A DNA stretch of 64,000 bases from WJMT01 sp964599635 (GCA_964599635.1 CAZRGM010000013.1:1-64000), one strand, 5' to 3'. Counted from the stretch's first letter, positions 43,541 through 52,786 are shown. Numbers and translations are program-made. The notes: generated from the sequence alone by a model not told the origin.

Positions 43541-44377
43541 CTAAAAAACCTCATTGGTGCTAATTCTCACCACGACAACCAGGTGAAGCTGAGAAACATT
43601 GAAATAAGGGGTGACTTTGATCTCCTTAAACAATTCATGAGTCCTTTTTACGGACAAAACTTCACCTACCTTTAGAGAAGGTATAAAGATACCATCATGT
43701 CCTGTGGTGACGATAACATCATCTGGGATGATCTCTTCATCTGTGGAAAGAATATACTTCATCTCACATATTCCTGTATTATTCCCTGAAAGTATTCCTA
43801 TGGAAGTTCCGTTCTGCTTTTTGATACTCACTCCAGAGCTGCTGTCCGTTATCAACTGAACAGTAGCTTGACTAAATGCAATGGGATTAACCACTCTCCC
43901 CACCAAATGTCCCCTCTCATCAAGAACAACCATGTCCTTTTTTATACCCTGTTGACTGCCCTTATTTATGACGATTGATTTATATACATTGGACATATCA
44001 AATCCAATAATACGTGCCGTCACCAAATCCTTGGAAATATGATTTAAAAAATCTTTCACTTCGCTTTCCTTTTCATACTTCTTAAGCATATTTCTGAGAA
44101 CTATATTTTCCTGCCTCAATTGAGTAACCTCTCTGTTAAGTCTTCGATTCTGAAGATTGACTCTCCTTAAATATAAATAATCATTCCAAACCTTACTCAC
44201 AGACCTAGATAAGGAAATGACTCCGTTTTGCAGGGATGAAAAAACAGTAAATATAAATCTCTCAAAATAAGTTCCCTCCTCCCCTTTGGGAACTTGAATG
44301 GATATCAAAATCATTTGGAAAGATATCAGCAAAAGGAGTATGGTTATCTTTTTATTCTTTTTTAGAAAAGAGGGCAT
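43541..44377 (-). CDS. mreC: Rod shape-determining protein MreC
   Basis: 278 residues: cytoplasmic start, one membrane span (about 10-27), a coiled coil (about 70-100, NRRLNREVTQLRQENIVLRN) and a beta-rich periplasmic domain (AFSQATVQLITDSSSGVSIK; VVTTGHDGIFIPSLKVG). Forms the periplasmic scaffold of the elongasome. 12 bp from mreB. Confidence 0.95.
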   Translation of the reverse strand: MPSFLKKNKKITILLLLISFQMILISIQVPKGEEGTYFERFIFTVFSSLQNGVISLSRSVSKVWNDYLYLRRVNLQNRRLNREVTQLRQENIVLRNMLKKYEKESEVKDFLNHISKDLVTARIIGFDMSNVYKSIVINKGSQQGIKKDMVVLDERGHLVGRVVNPIAFSQATVQLITDSSSGVSIKKQNGTSIGILSGNNTGICEMKYILSTDEEIIPDDVIVTTGHDGIFIPSLKVGEVLSVKRTHELFKEIKVTPYFNVSQLHLVVVVRISTNEVF

Positions 44378-44389
44378 ATAGATCGCATC

Positions 44390-45421
44390 TTATATCAGTG
44401 AAATCTTTCTTAATAAATCTAAATCATCCAACATTTTCCCTGCTCCTAGAACCACTGTTGTCAAAGGGTCTTCTGTTATAAAAACAGGGAGCTGGGTTTC
44501 TTCTCTTACGCGCTTGTCGAGATTCTTGAGTAAAGAACCTCCTCCAGTGATGATAATTCCTCTATCTATAATATCCGCTGACAGTTCTGGAGGTGTTTTT
44601 TCTAAAGATATTTTTATGGCCTCAATGATAGCCGCCACCACATCCTCTATGGCTTCTCTCATCTCCTGGTCATCGACAACAATAGTCTTAGGAATTCCTT
44701 CTCTGAGATCCCTTCCTTTTATCTCCAAAGTCATGGGTTCATCCAAAGGATAAGCAGATCCTATCTGCATCTTAACCTGCTCAGCTGTCTTTTCCCCAAT
44801 AAGAAGATTGTATTTCTTTTTTATGTGCTGGATAATAGCTTCATCCATTTCATTCCCTGCAATCCTAATCGAATGATTGTACACAATCCCATTCATAGAA
44901 ATCACAGCGATATCTGTGGTTCCTCCTCCAACATCCACAATCATATTCCCGGTCGGCTCTGAAATAGGAAGATCGGCTCCAATGGATGCAGACATAGGCT
45001 GTTCGATAAGATAAACCTCAGAGGCTTTAGCCCTTAAAGCCACATCTTTAACCGCACGCCTTTCTACCTGAGTAATCCCAGTTGGAATCCCAATCACAAT
45101 TCTCGGTCTTAAAAGAAAGCTTCTGCTGTTGGTCGACTTTTTTATAAAATAATCAAGCATTTTTTCGGCAATCTCAAAATCAGCGATAACTCCATCCCGC
45201 ATCGGCTTTATGACCAATACACTATTGGGAGTTTTCCCAAGCATCTCCTTTGCTTTGGATCCCACTGCCTCGACTCCGCCTGTCCTTCTATTGACGACCA
45301 CTAAAGAAGGCTCCTGGACAATAATTCCTTTGCCTCTTAGATAAACTAAAGTATTAGCTGTTCCTAAGTCTATCGCAAGGTCACAAAAAAGCCTTTCCTT
45401 AAACCAAGTTATCAAGCTCAT
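44390..45421 (-). CDS. mreB: Rod shape-determining actin homologue MreB
   Basis: 343-residue actin-fold ATPase. Motifs: IDLGTANTLVYLRGKGIIV (phosphate 1), NMIVDVGGGTTDIAVIS (phosphate 2) and GIIITGGGSLLKNLD (adenosine). Membrane-bound filaments place cell-wall synthesis. First gene of mreB-mreC-mreD-mrdA-rodA; GGAG precedes the ATG. A family A remnant and the divergent OPT gene lie upstream. Confidence 0.97.
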   Translation of the reverse strand: MSLITWFKERLFCDLAIDLGTANTLVYLRGKGIIVQEPSLVVVNRRTGGVEAVGSKAKEMLGKTPNSVLVIKPMRDGVIADFEIAEKMLDYFIKKSTNSRSFLLRPRIVIGIPTGITQVERRAVKDVALRAKASEVYLIEQPMSASIGADLPISEPTGNMIVDVGGGTTDIAVISMNGIVYNHSIRIAGNEMDEAIIQHIKKKYNLLIGEKTAEQVKMQIGSAYPLDEPMTLEIKGRDLREGIPKTIVVDDQEMREAIEDVVAAIIEAIKISLEKTPPELSADIIDRGIIITGGGSLLKNLDKRVREETQLPVFITEDPLTTVVLGAGKMLDDLDLLRKISLI

Positions 45422-45491
45422 TGAACTCCATCACTTTCTATAAGAATTTTTAACATAAATTTGATCGACAAGCAAACAAAAAAGTTCTATG

Positions 45492-45605
45492 AACCTGGAT
45501 TAATCACGACTCGAGGTGGCTTCAGATGCGAGTCTCAGGGTATGAAGTCCTGATTTTCTACCTTCATGCCAATGAATTGTTAATGGAGAATGGATCCAGG
45601 TCAAA
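45492..45605 (+). repeat. Family A element, internally deleted copy
   Basis: Left end GAACCTGGATTAATCACGAC and the following GAGGTGGCTTCAGATGCGAG match full copies; the right end is reduced to GGATCCAGGTCAA. Lies in the 251 bp gap between divergent mreB and OPT genes. Confidence 0.7.
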
Positions 45606-45616
45606 TTAATTTATAC

Positions 45617-45645
45617 TTGCAATTTCCTATCAAGGTTTATATAAA
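45617..45645 (+). promoter_or_regulatory. Promoter of the OPT transporter gene
   Basis: TTGCAA at 45617-45622, 17 bp spacer, TATAAA at 45640-45645; AAGGAGG precedes the ATG at 45673. It starts just outside the family A remnant. Confidence 0.6.
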
Positions 45646-45672
45646 ATAGAGACAATATCTGAAGGAGGCATT

Positions 45673-47676
45673 ATGAGCGAAAACACCTATAGACCTTATA
45701 TTTCTCCAGACCAATCCATAAAAGAAATATCGTTTAAAGCTATTTTTTTGGGAATCATAATGGCTATTGTTCTTGGTGCAGCCAATGCTTATTTAGGCCT
45801 TATGGCAGGAATGACTGTAGCCGCCACTTTTCCGGCCGCAGTGATCTCCATGGCTGTTCTTCGCCCATTAAAAGGAACCATTTTAGAAGAGAACATTGCC
45901 CGTACCACAGGCGCCGTGGGTGAAGCTCTGGCAGCCGGGGCTATTTTCACCATCCCTGCTTTTATTATGTCAGGGGTATGGGATAAATTTGATATTCTAA
46001 AATCCACGCTGCTTATGTTGGTCGGTGGCGTGCTGGGTGTCTTACTCATCATCCTGGTGAGGCGCACACTGGTTGAAGACGCCACCCTGCCTTTTCCAGA
46101 GAGTGTAGCCTGTGCGGCTATGGTAAAGACAGGACAGGAAGCAAAATCAAATGCAAAATTTATGTTCTGGGCTATGGGGCTTGGAGGCCTTATCGAATTT
46201 TTTACCAGTGATAATGGAATCCAAGTTATAAAGCCCACTGTTAAAAGCGTATTCAGGATACCAGGTCTCTCGCGTATCACCTACTTAAATGATGATAATG
46301 TGGAAATATTCAAAACATCTTCCATAAAAGGACGAATGTTCATCGAGTCTCCTGCAGCCAACGCTGCTTTGACCGGAGTCGGATACATCATCGGCCCAAA
46401 ACTGGCAGCACTTACATTCTCGGGGGGAGTTTTAGGGTGGATGTTTCTGATGCCTATACTCCTTTTTATCAGTGGAGAACTTAAAACCATTGTAGCTCAA
46501 GACCTAGGCTCATGGTCTGAAATAGCTATCTCAGCATACAATGCCCAAATAAAACCCATTGCTGTCGGGGCTATGCTGGTAGGAGCTTTCTATACCCTAT
46601 TTAAAATGAGGAAAAGTTTAGCCACAGGAATTGGGCGTTCTTTTGCAGACGTGAAAAGAACTCAATCTGAAGGCGCTTCTGAGCTTCCTCGCACTGATAA
46701 AGACCTTCCTTTTCCTTCGGTTGTCATTATGATCATCGCGCTGATAATACCCATGGTTTTTCTCTACAATCTATTTACCAGCAACCTAGGGTCTTCATTA
46801 GTCTCAGCCTTAGTCATGATTGTCATGGGACTTTTATTTGCTGCTGTGGCGGGCTATTTAGTAGGAATCATTGGTTCCTCATCAAATCCTATTTCTGGAT
46901 TAACCTTGACCACCCTTCTTATAGCGGCCCTCATGATGCTCATCATGGGACAAACTGGAAAAGCAGGCATCGCCGCTGTCATAGGCGTTGCCGCAGTGGT
47001 GTGCTGTGTCGCCGGAGTGGCTGGAGATATGATCCAAGACTGGAAAGTAGGCCATATTTTGGGCGGGACTCCCTGGAGGATGCAAATTGGAGGGATCATT
47101 GGAGTCATTGCCGCTGCGGTCACTCTTACCTTTTCCCTTCAACTTCTTCATAATTCGATCGGGATTGGGAGTGAAACCCTCCCTGCTCCACAAGCAGGAC
47201 TTATGGCCACCATGGCTAAAGGAATTGTCGGAGGAGAAATGGCCTGGCCATTGGTCATAGCAGGGATGCTGCTGGCCGTGGTTCTGATCCTCATTGGTTC
47301 TCCTTCCCCCATGCTCATCGCTGTGGGAATGTATCTTCCCTTCCGCTCAACAGCCTGTATCTTCTTTGGTGGAGTTTTGAAATATTTTGTTCAAAGCTTA
47401 ACAAACAAAAAAAACCCCAATGAAAAAGGGAAAGAAATCATCGAAAACATCGGACTCCTGCTGGCATCAGGTCTGATAGCTGGCCAAGCCCTTACGGGAA
47501 TCATAACGGCTGCTTTAAAGGGAGCCAACGTCAATCTTCCCAAATCACTGAGCGAACCTTGGTTAGGACTCATCATCTTTGCTTTATTAGGATTTATTTT
47601 AATCTATTATCCCTACAAAAAACTGGTTGAATCAGGTGAATATGAAGTGAAAAAATCAATAAACAGTAAAGAATAA
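45673..47676 (+). CDS. OPT-family oligopeptide transporter
   Basis: 667-residue membrane protein with about 15 spans. Hallmarks: LGAANAYLGLMAGMTVAATFP, LPFPESVACAAMVKTGQEA and GSSSNPISGLTLTTLL, which places it in the bacterial OPT/YSL type that imports peptides or metal chelates by proton symport. Fits a peptide-using cell with secreted peptidases. Strong SD. Monocistronic by spacing, though the PqqD-like gene follows after 35 bp. Confidence 0.93.
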   Translation: MSENTYRPYISPDQSIKEISFKAIFLGIIMAIVLGAANAYLGLMAGMTVAATFPAAVISMAVLRPLKGTILEENIARTTGAVGEALAAGAIFTIPAFIMSGVWDKFDILKSTLLMLVGGVLGVLLIILVRRTLVEDATLPFPESVACAAMVKTGQEAKSNAKFMFWAMGLGGLIEFFTSDNGIQVIKPTVKSVFRIPGLSRITYLNDDNVEIFKTSSIKGRMFIESPAANAALTGVGYIIGPKLAALTFSGGVLGWMFLMPILLFISGELKTIVAQDLGSWSEIAISAYNAQIKPIAVGAMLVGAFYTLFKMRKSLATGIGRSFADVKRTQSEGASELPRTDKDLPFPSVVIMIIALIIPMVFLYNLFTSNLGSSLVSALVMIVMGLLFAAVAGYLVGIIGSSSNPISGLTLTTLLIAALMMLIMGQTGKAGIAAVIGVAAVVCCVAGVAGDMIQDWKVGHILGGTPWRMQIGGIIGVIAAAVTLTFSLQLLHNSIGIGSETLPAPQAGLMATMAKGIVGGEMAWPLVIAGMLLAVVLILIGSPSPMLIAVGMYLPFRSTACIFFGGVLKYFVQSLTNKKNPNEKGKEIIENIGLLLASGLIAGQALTGIITAALKGANVNLPKSLSEPWLGLIIFALLGFILIYYPYKKLVESGEYEVKKSINSKE

Positions 47677-47697
47677 GAAGCAGTGAGAAAATAGAAA

Positions 47698-47721
47698 ATC
47701 GTGAATAGTGAATGGTAAATA
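47698..47721 (+). repeat. Family D heptamer repeat, short copy
   Basis: ATCGTGAATAGTGAATGGTA followed by AATAG: units GTGAATA, GTGAATG and GTAAATA in tandem, as at 59.62 kb. The ATG used by the next gene lies in the second unit. Confidence 0.65.
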
Positions 47722-48104
47722 GATCTGGAGAATTAAATCTTCTTGAACTCATTCCTGTGAAAAACATGAAGTGGAAAACTGACTCTCAAGGAAATGTGAT
47801 TATCCTCAAACCAAAATTTAAAAATCCCTTTCTCAGCAAACATGTTTTACCTAAAATGAAACGTCCTTATTACAAGGTCAAGCTGGATGAAATGGGAAGT
47901 TTCTTCTGGATAAATTGTAATGGAGAAAGAGATGTCGGAGAGATTGCCCGATTGCACAAGGAAAAATTTGGAGAAAAATCAGAGCCTGTTCTCGACCGGA
48001 TTTCTCTGTTCTTACAGAGCCTTGATAAAAACAATTTTATTAAATTTAAACAACATCTAGATAACAGTAAAGAAGCTCAATACAGAAATAAGGTTAAAAG
48101 GTAA
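47712..48104 (+). CDS. PqqD-like (RRE-fold) protein
   Basis: 130 residues. The C-terminal 80 form a PqqD-type winged-helix fold: VKLDEMGSFFWINCNGERDV, then IARLHKEKFGEKSEPVLDRI and FLQSLDKNNFI. In peptide-modification systems such domains bind leader peptides, but stand-alone PqqD-like proteins of this kind are widespread and have unknown roles. No radical SAM enzyme or precursor peptide is nearby. The ATG lies in a family D repeat; ATG 47766 is an alternative but would remove the conserved LLELIPVKNMKW. Confidence 0.75.
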   Translation: MVNRSGELNLLELIPVKNMKWKTDSQGNVIILKPKFKNPFLSKHVLPKMKRPYYKVKLDEMGSFFWINCNGERDVGEIARLHKEKFGEKSEPVLDRISLFLQSLDKNNFIKFKQHLDNSKEAQYRNKVKR

Positions 48105-48108
48105 AAGG

Positions 48109-48136
48109 TTGAATAAAAAACGGTTTGTGATAAAAT
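48109..48136 (+). promoter_or_regulatory. Near-leaderless promoter of def-fmt
   Basis: TTGAAT at 48109-48114, 16 bp spacer, TAAAAT at 48131-48136. The ATG at 48146 follows nine bases later with no Shine-Dalgarno. Confidence 0.55.
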
Positions 48137-48145
48137 TAAGATATT

Positions 48146-48664
48146 ATGGACCACTCAAAGGAAAACCAAAGCAATAAAAAAACCGAGATAATTCTATATG
48201 GGCATCCTATACTCAGGAAAAAAGCCCTCGAAATAAATAATATTACAGGAGAAATCAAAGAAATTGCAGAAAAAATGATTTATGCCATGCACACTGCCCC
48301 GGGGATAGGGCTGGCAGCCCCACAAATTAATGAAAGCATCCGGCTTATAACCGTTGACCTTTCCGTCGGTGAAAACAAAGAAGATCTCATTGTCCTTGTG
48401 AATCCAAAAATCATAAGTCAAGAAGGACAAGATTTATTAGAAGAAGGATGTTTGTCTATACCAGGAATCAATGAAAAAGTATCCCGTTCCTTTCGGGCAG
48501 ACTGTGTGGGATATGACCTGAACCAAAAGGAAAAAAGAATGGAAGCAGAAGGACTTTTAGCCAGAGTCATCCTCCACGAAATTGATCATTTAAATGGAAA
48601 ACTTTTTATCGATCATCTTTCTCCTCTGAAAAAAAGCATTATAAGAAAAAAGCTTGAAAAATAA
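48146..48664 (+). CDS. def: Peptide deformylase
   Basis: Removes the formyl group from new proteins; metal enzyme. 172 residues. Motif 1 GIGLAAPQ (53-60), motif 2 EEGCLSIPG with C102, motif 3 HEIDHLNG with H144, E145 and H148, all intact. About ten extra residues at the N-terminus. Overlaps fmt (ATAATG), the classic def-fmt pair. Confidence 0.97.
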   Translation: MDHSKENQSNKKTEIILYGHPILRKKALEINNITGEIKEIAEKMIYAMHTAPGIGLAAPQINESIRLITVDLSVGENKEDLIVLVNPKIISQEGQDLLEEGCLSIPGINEKVSRSFRADCVGYDLNQKEKRMEAEGLLARVILHEIDHLNGKLFIDHLSPLKKSIIRKKLEK

Positions 48665-49599
48665 TGAGAATCGCTTTTTTTGGGAGCCCTAAAATCGCGA
48701 TCCCTTCCCTAGAAGCCATTTTAAAAGCCGGACACTCCGTTCCTCTTGTTATCACCCAACCTGACAAACCTTCGGGTCGAGGAAAAAATATCAAACCCTG
48801 CCCCATAAAAAAATATGCTGATAAAAATAAAATACCTGTCCAGCAGCCTCAAAAAATCAGAAACGATAAAAAGTGCCTAGAGGCTCTTAAAAATATAAAT
48901 CCAGACATAAATGTGGTCGTGGCATATGGTCAAATCATTCCTTCTGAAATCATCTACCTTCCTAAGCACGACTCCGTCAATATCCACTTTTCCACCCTTC
49001 CTAAATACAGAGGGGCCTCTCCAGTTCAGTGGGCCTTATTAAATGGAGAAAATGAAACCGGAATCACAATTTTCCGGCTCAATGAAAAAATGGACCAGGG
49101 AGATATATTAGCCCAGAAAAAGGTTGCTATATTTCCGGAAGAAAACTCCGCGGAACTGGGAGAACGTCTGTCTGAAATTGGAGCCGAGTTTCTGGTTGAA
49201 ACACTCTCTCATATAAACACCCTCAAGCCTGTTCCTCAAAATCATACAGAAGCCACCTATGCGCCTCTTATAAAGAAAAAAGACGGGAGAATTAACTGGG
49301 AAAAAACCGCTGAATCCATTTATAACCAAATAAGAGCTTTCTTCCCATGGCCCTCATCTTTCACCTTCCTGCATAAAAAACGCATTAAAATCATAAAAGT
49401 AAAAAATCTGAAACAAAAAATAGACCCATCTGTATCTCCAGGAGAAATTGTCAACATTACTGAAAAAGGAATCACTGTTTGCTGCGGCCAGAATACTTTG
49501 CTGCTCATCAAAGAACTTCAACCTGAAAATAAAAAATCCATGAGCGCCTTTTCTTTTTCATTAGGAGCCCATATAAATCCTGGAGATACCTTTCAATAA
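48664..49599 (+). CDS. fmt: Methionyl-tRNA formyltransferase
   Basis: Formylates Met-tRNA for initiation with 10-formyl-THF. 311 residues. Rossmann domain (RIAFFGSPKIAIPSLEAIL), formyl-transfer site NIHFSTLPKYRGASPVQWAL with its conserved asparagine and histidine, then MDQGDILAQKKV, and a C-terminal OB-like domain (from about 205). Starts within the last codon of def. Confidence 0.97.
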   Translation: MRIAFFGSPKIAIPSLEAILKAGHSVPLVITQPDKPSGRGKNIKPCPIKKYADKNKIPVQQPQKIRNDKKCLEALKNINPDINVVVAYGQIIPSEIIYLPKHDSVNIHFSTLPKYRGASPVQWALLNGENETGITIFRLNEKMDQGDILAQKKVAIFPEENSAELGERLSEIGAEFLVETLSHINTLKPVPQNHTEATYAPLIKKKDGRINWEKTAESIYNQIRAFFPWPSSFTFLHKKRIKIIKVKNLKQKIDPSVSPGEIVNITEKGITVCCGQNTLLLIKELQPENKKSMSAFSFSLGAHINPGDTFQ

Positions 49600-49644
49600 A
49601 TAGAAATTTTATCAATGTTAAAGCTTTAATCATGATAAATTTGC

Positions 49645-49682
49645 ATGAAAAATACCTCCATATTTTATGAATGAATCAGGAA
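49645..49682. repeat. Family A right-end remnant
   Basis: ATGAAAAATACCTCCATATT followed by TTATGAATGAATCAGG matches the right end of family A with several changes. It reaches almost to the stop codon of the M23 peptidase gene. Confidence 0.5.
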
Positions 49683-49685
49683 GGA

Positions 49686-50576
49686 TTAGTTATCGAGAAT
49701 GTAATACCAGGGATTTAAAGACTTTCCATTAAGCCGGACTTCATAATGAACATGGGGTCCTCTTGATCTGCCCGTATCACCAATCAATCCAATAGTGTCC
49801 CCTCTTTTCACTTTCTGCCCTGGCTTTGCAAGATATTTACTGAGATGACAGTAAACAGTAATATAACCTGTTTTGGGATGACTTATTTTTATGGTTTTCC
49901 CCCCTATTTTATCACTTTTAGTCTGGATCACAATGCCATCCGCAGTGGCCACGATAGGATTTCCGTATTGGGTGGCAATATCAACTCCTCGATGAAAAGA
50001 CCTTTTCCCTGTAAAGGGATCATCTCTCCATCCATAAGGAGATGACCAATAGCCTTGAGTAGGCATGATGCTCGGTGTTTGAGCCAGTTCTAATCTTTGG
50101 CTTTCGAAAAAATCATCCAAAACGTCAAGATTATTATTGATTCCTTCCGCTTTCTCTCCTAATTCACCCAGAAGGCTGAGGTCAGTTTGGGGATTTTGAA
50201 TGGCTTGTTCCTGAATATCACTCCTCCCCCCAATCCCCGGTTCTCCTTTAATGATGTCTTCTGATTTGAAGCCAGCCATGATATTTAATTTTTTAACATA
50301 GGCTTCAAAATCCTGAATTTTTGCATTTAAACTATCTATAGACTCTTTATAAAGCAAAAGAGTGTTTTCTTTTTTTTGATATTCAACCACCAATTTCTTG
50401 TATTTACGGCGGATTCCATTCATGAGGATATAATCAACCATAAAAAGCGTCAGAACAATAAATACAAACGCTGTTAATCCTGCAGTGAATTGAATGGTTT
50501 TTTTAGATAAAGAATAATTCCTCTGGTCGCCTTTGCTATGCGGTATTATGATTAATGATAAATACTTTTTCTTCAT
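49686..50576 (-). CDS. M23-family peptidoglycan endopeptidase
   Basis: 296 residues: cytoplasmic start, one membrane span (about 28-50), a coiled coil (about 60-100), and a C-terminal LytM/M23 domain. Zinc ligands: H and D in FHRGVDIATQYGNP and H in RGPHVHYEVRLNGKSLNPW. Cuts peptide bridges, or works as an EnvC/MepM-like enzyme in growth or division. Full domain and intact ligands suggest an active enzyme. Single gene. Confidence 0.93.
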   Translation of the reverse strand: MKKKYLSLIIIPHSKGDQRNYSLSKKTIQFTAGLTAFVFIVLTLFMVDYILMNGIRRKYKKLVVEYQKKENTLLLYKESIDSLNAKIQDFEAYVKKLNIMAGFKSEDIIKGEPGIGGRSDIQEQAIQNPQTDLSLLGELGEKAEGINNNLDVLDDFFESQRLELAQTPSIMPTQGYWSSPYGWRDDPFTGKRSFHRGVDIATQYGNPIVATADGIVIQTKSDKIGGKTIKISHPKTGYITVYCHLSKYLAKPGQKVKRGDTIGLIGDTGRSRGPHVHYEVRLNGKSLNPWYYILDN

Positions 50577-50623
50577 TATTTACTCCTTGAGTATCAAAAT
50601 AACTATTCAATGTCAAGCTTATT

Positions 50624-50673
50624 ATTCTGAACTATTCACAAAAAATGGCGATATTTTTATTTTTATGAATAAG
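50624..50673. repeat. Family A miniature copy (end hairpin only)
   Basis: TTCTGAACTATTCACAAAAA then TGGCGAT and TTTTTATGAATAAGG: both ends survive next to each other with about 20 bases between them. It lies between the M23 and mcmA2 genes. Confidence 0.55.
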
Positions 50674-50694
50674 GCACGTTTGCCCCTATAAGGT

Positions 50695-51102
50695 TCACGA
50701 TTCGCTTTTTCTAAAATTTTTCTTTATCCAATCAACGATGTCATTCGTGGATGACCCTGGAAGAAATACCTCTGAAATTCCCTGTTTTTTCAGAAGGGGA
50801 ATATCTTTCTCAGGTATAATCCCTCCTGCAATAACCTTTATATCACTTCCCCCTTGTTTCTTAAGTAAATTCATGATGTTAGGGAATAAAATACCATGAG
50901 CCCCAGAAAGAATACTCAGCCCGATGACATCCACATCCTCCTGAACGGCTGAGCTTACAATTTCCTCTGGGGTCCTTCTTAATCCTGTATAAATAACTTC
51001 AAATCCAGCATCTCTCAAGGCTCTACAGATCACTTTGGCTCCTCTATCATGACCATCCAATCCTGGCTTTGCAATCAGAACTCTTATCTTCGTTTCCGCC
51101 AT
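50695..51102 (-). CDS. mcmA2: Methylmalonyl-CoA mutase, B12-binding subunit
   Basis: 135-residue cobalamin-binding domain. The lower-ligand histidine is H18 in KPGLDGHDRGAKV; GLSILSGAH and GGIIPEKD close the corrin pocket. With the large subunit it interconverts succinyl-CoA and methylmalonyl-CoA (propionate pathway). Downstream of mcmA1 by 34 bp; SD AGGAGG. Separate small subunits of this type are common outside proteobacteria. Confidence 0.94.
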   Translation of the reverse strand: MAETKIRVLIAKPGLDGHDRGAKVICRALRDAGFEVIYTGLRRTPEEIVSSAVQEDVDVIGLSILSGAHGILFPNIMNLLKKQGGSDIKVIAGGIIPEKDIPLLKKQGISEVFLPGSSTNDIVDWIKKNFRKSES

Positions 51103-51136
51103 TTAGTCCTCCTTTCTTTCCTTAGGTAACCGGGAT

Positions 51137-52786
51137 TTAATATGTTATCGGTTCCTGATATTTCCCAAAAACTTCCGCCATTGTCTCCATAATCTCACCC
51201 AACGTTGCATATTTTTTGACACATTCCAATATGTAAGGCATCAAATTTTCACTATCTCGAGCCGCTTTTTTCAAATCTCTTAAACTGTTCTTCACCTGGG
51301 TGCTGTTTCGAGTCTTCTTTACTTCCCTTAATCTCTGCAGCTGATGATTTGAAACCTGTTCATCTATTTCAAGAATCGGAATGAGCTCATGTTCACTTTG
51401 GAAAGCGTTGACTCCGACGACTATTTTCTCTTTTTTCTCCAGAGCTCTCTGATAATCATAGGAGCTGTCAATGACTTCTTTTTGAGGAAATCCCATTTCG
51501 ATAGCTTTCACCATTCCTCCCATATCATCAATTTTCTTTATATAATTTTCAGCTTCCTTTTCCATTTCATTGGTTAATTCTTCGATAAAATAGGATCCCC
51601 CTAGAGGATCAATCGTATTGATCACTCCGCTTTCATGAGCAATGATCTGCTGAGTCCTCAAGGCAATGGTCACCGCTTCTTCAGAAGGAAGGGCATAAGT
51701 TTCATCCAAAGAATTGGTGTGCAGCGATTGAGTCCCTCCCAGGACTGCTGCAAGTGCTTGAACAGCAACCCTCACAACATTATTATAAGGTTGCTGTGCC
51801 ATCAGCGATACACCCGAAGTCTGAGTGTGGAATCTACAAAGCCAAGAACGCGAATTTTTAGCTCCGAATCTCTCTTTCATTATTTTTGCCCATAATCGTC
51901 TTGCTGCTCTAAATTTAGCGATTTCTTCAAAAAAATCATTATGAGAATTAAAGAAAAAAGAAAGCCTGGGAGAAAAATCATCAATCTCTAACCCCCTCCT
52001 TAAAGCCCATTCGACATATTCAATTCCATCTCTTATCGTAAAAGCCAGTTCCTGCACAGCAGTGGAGCCAGCCTCCCTGATGTGATAACCAGATATGGAT
52101 ATAGTATTCCATCTGGGGACTTCTTTAGTACCATATTCAAATGTATCTACAATCAACTTCATAGAGGGTTCAGGAGGAAAAACAAAAGTTTTTTGTGCGA
52201 TATATTCTTTAAGCATATCATTCTGAATGGTTCCTGATATCAGTTGAGAAGAGACCCCTTGTTTTTCTGCCACTGCAATGTACATGGCCCAAAGAACTGC
52301 TGCAGGAGGATTAATAGTCATCGACGTTGTAATCTTATCAAGGGGAATCCCTCTAAAAATAATTTCCATATCAGCCAGAGAATCAACAGCCACACCACAT
52401 TTTCCAATTTCTCCAACAGCTAAGGGATGATCTGAATCAAATCCCATAAGAGTGGGAAGGTGAAACGCAACACTCAGACCCGTTTGTCCTTGTTTTAAAA
52501 GATATTTGTACCTTTTATTGGTATCCTCTGCACTCCCAAAGCCTGAAAACTGTCTCATAGTCCACTGTCTTCCATGATACATCGTGGCATGAATCCCTCG
52601 GGTATAAGGATACTCTCCGGGGAAAGAAAGGTCCTTTTTGTAGTCAAGATTTTTCAAGTCATCCGGAATATAAAGTTCCTTTATCTGTTTCCCAGAAATG
52701 GTGGTATGAGGTATTTGATCAAGCTGTGACTTTTTCAATCCCTTTAAATATTTATTTTTTTTCCACTGGTCATATTCTTTTTTCAA
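51137..52786 (-). CDS. mcmA1: Methylmalonyl-CoA mutase, large subunit
   Basis: 549-residue catalytic TIM-barrel chain: YTRGIHATMYHGRQWTMRQ near the start (substrate tunnel), GLSVAFHLPTLMGFDSDHP, NPPAAVLWAMYIAVAEKQG and SLHTNSLDETYALPSEEA. The B12 domain is on the next gene. The likely start is TTG at 52786, because AAGGAG lies upstream with suitable spacing and no in-frame ATG is closer. A separate ATG at 52796 opens an eight-codon frame (MMAIEKRI) that overlaps the start; it may be a coupling leader or chance. Substrate could also be another acyl-CoA mutase type, but TMYHGRQWTMRQ favours methylmalonyl-CoA. Confidence 0.92.
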   Translation of the reverse strand: MKKEYDQWKKNKYLKGLKKSQLDQIPHTTISGKQIKELYIPDDLKNLDYKKDLSFPGEYPYTRGIHATMYHGRQWTMRQFSGFGSAEDTNKRYKYLLKQGQTGLSVAFHLPTLMGFDSDHPLAVGEIGKCGVAVDSLADMEIIFRGIPLDKITTSMTINPPAAVLWAMYIAVAEKQGVSSQLISGTIQNDMLKEYIAQKTFVFPPEPSMKLIVDTFEYGTKEVPRWNTISISGYHIREAGSTAVQELAFTIRDGIEYVEWALRRGLEIDDFSPRLSFFFNSHNDFFEEIAKFRAARRLWAKIMKERFGAKNSRSWLCRFHTQTSGVSLMAQQPYNNVVRVAVQALAAVLGGTQSLHTNSLDETYALPSEEAVTIALRTQQIIAHESGVINTIDPLGGSYFIEELTNEMEKEAENYIKKIDDMGGMVKAIEMGFPQKEVIDSSYDYQRALEKKEKIVVGVNAFQSEHELIPILEIDEQVSNHQLQRLREVKKTRNSTQVKNSLRDLKKAARDSENLMPYILECVKKYATLGEIMETMAEVFGKYQEPITY

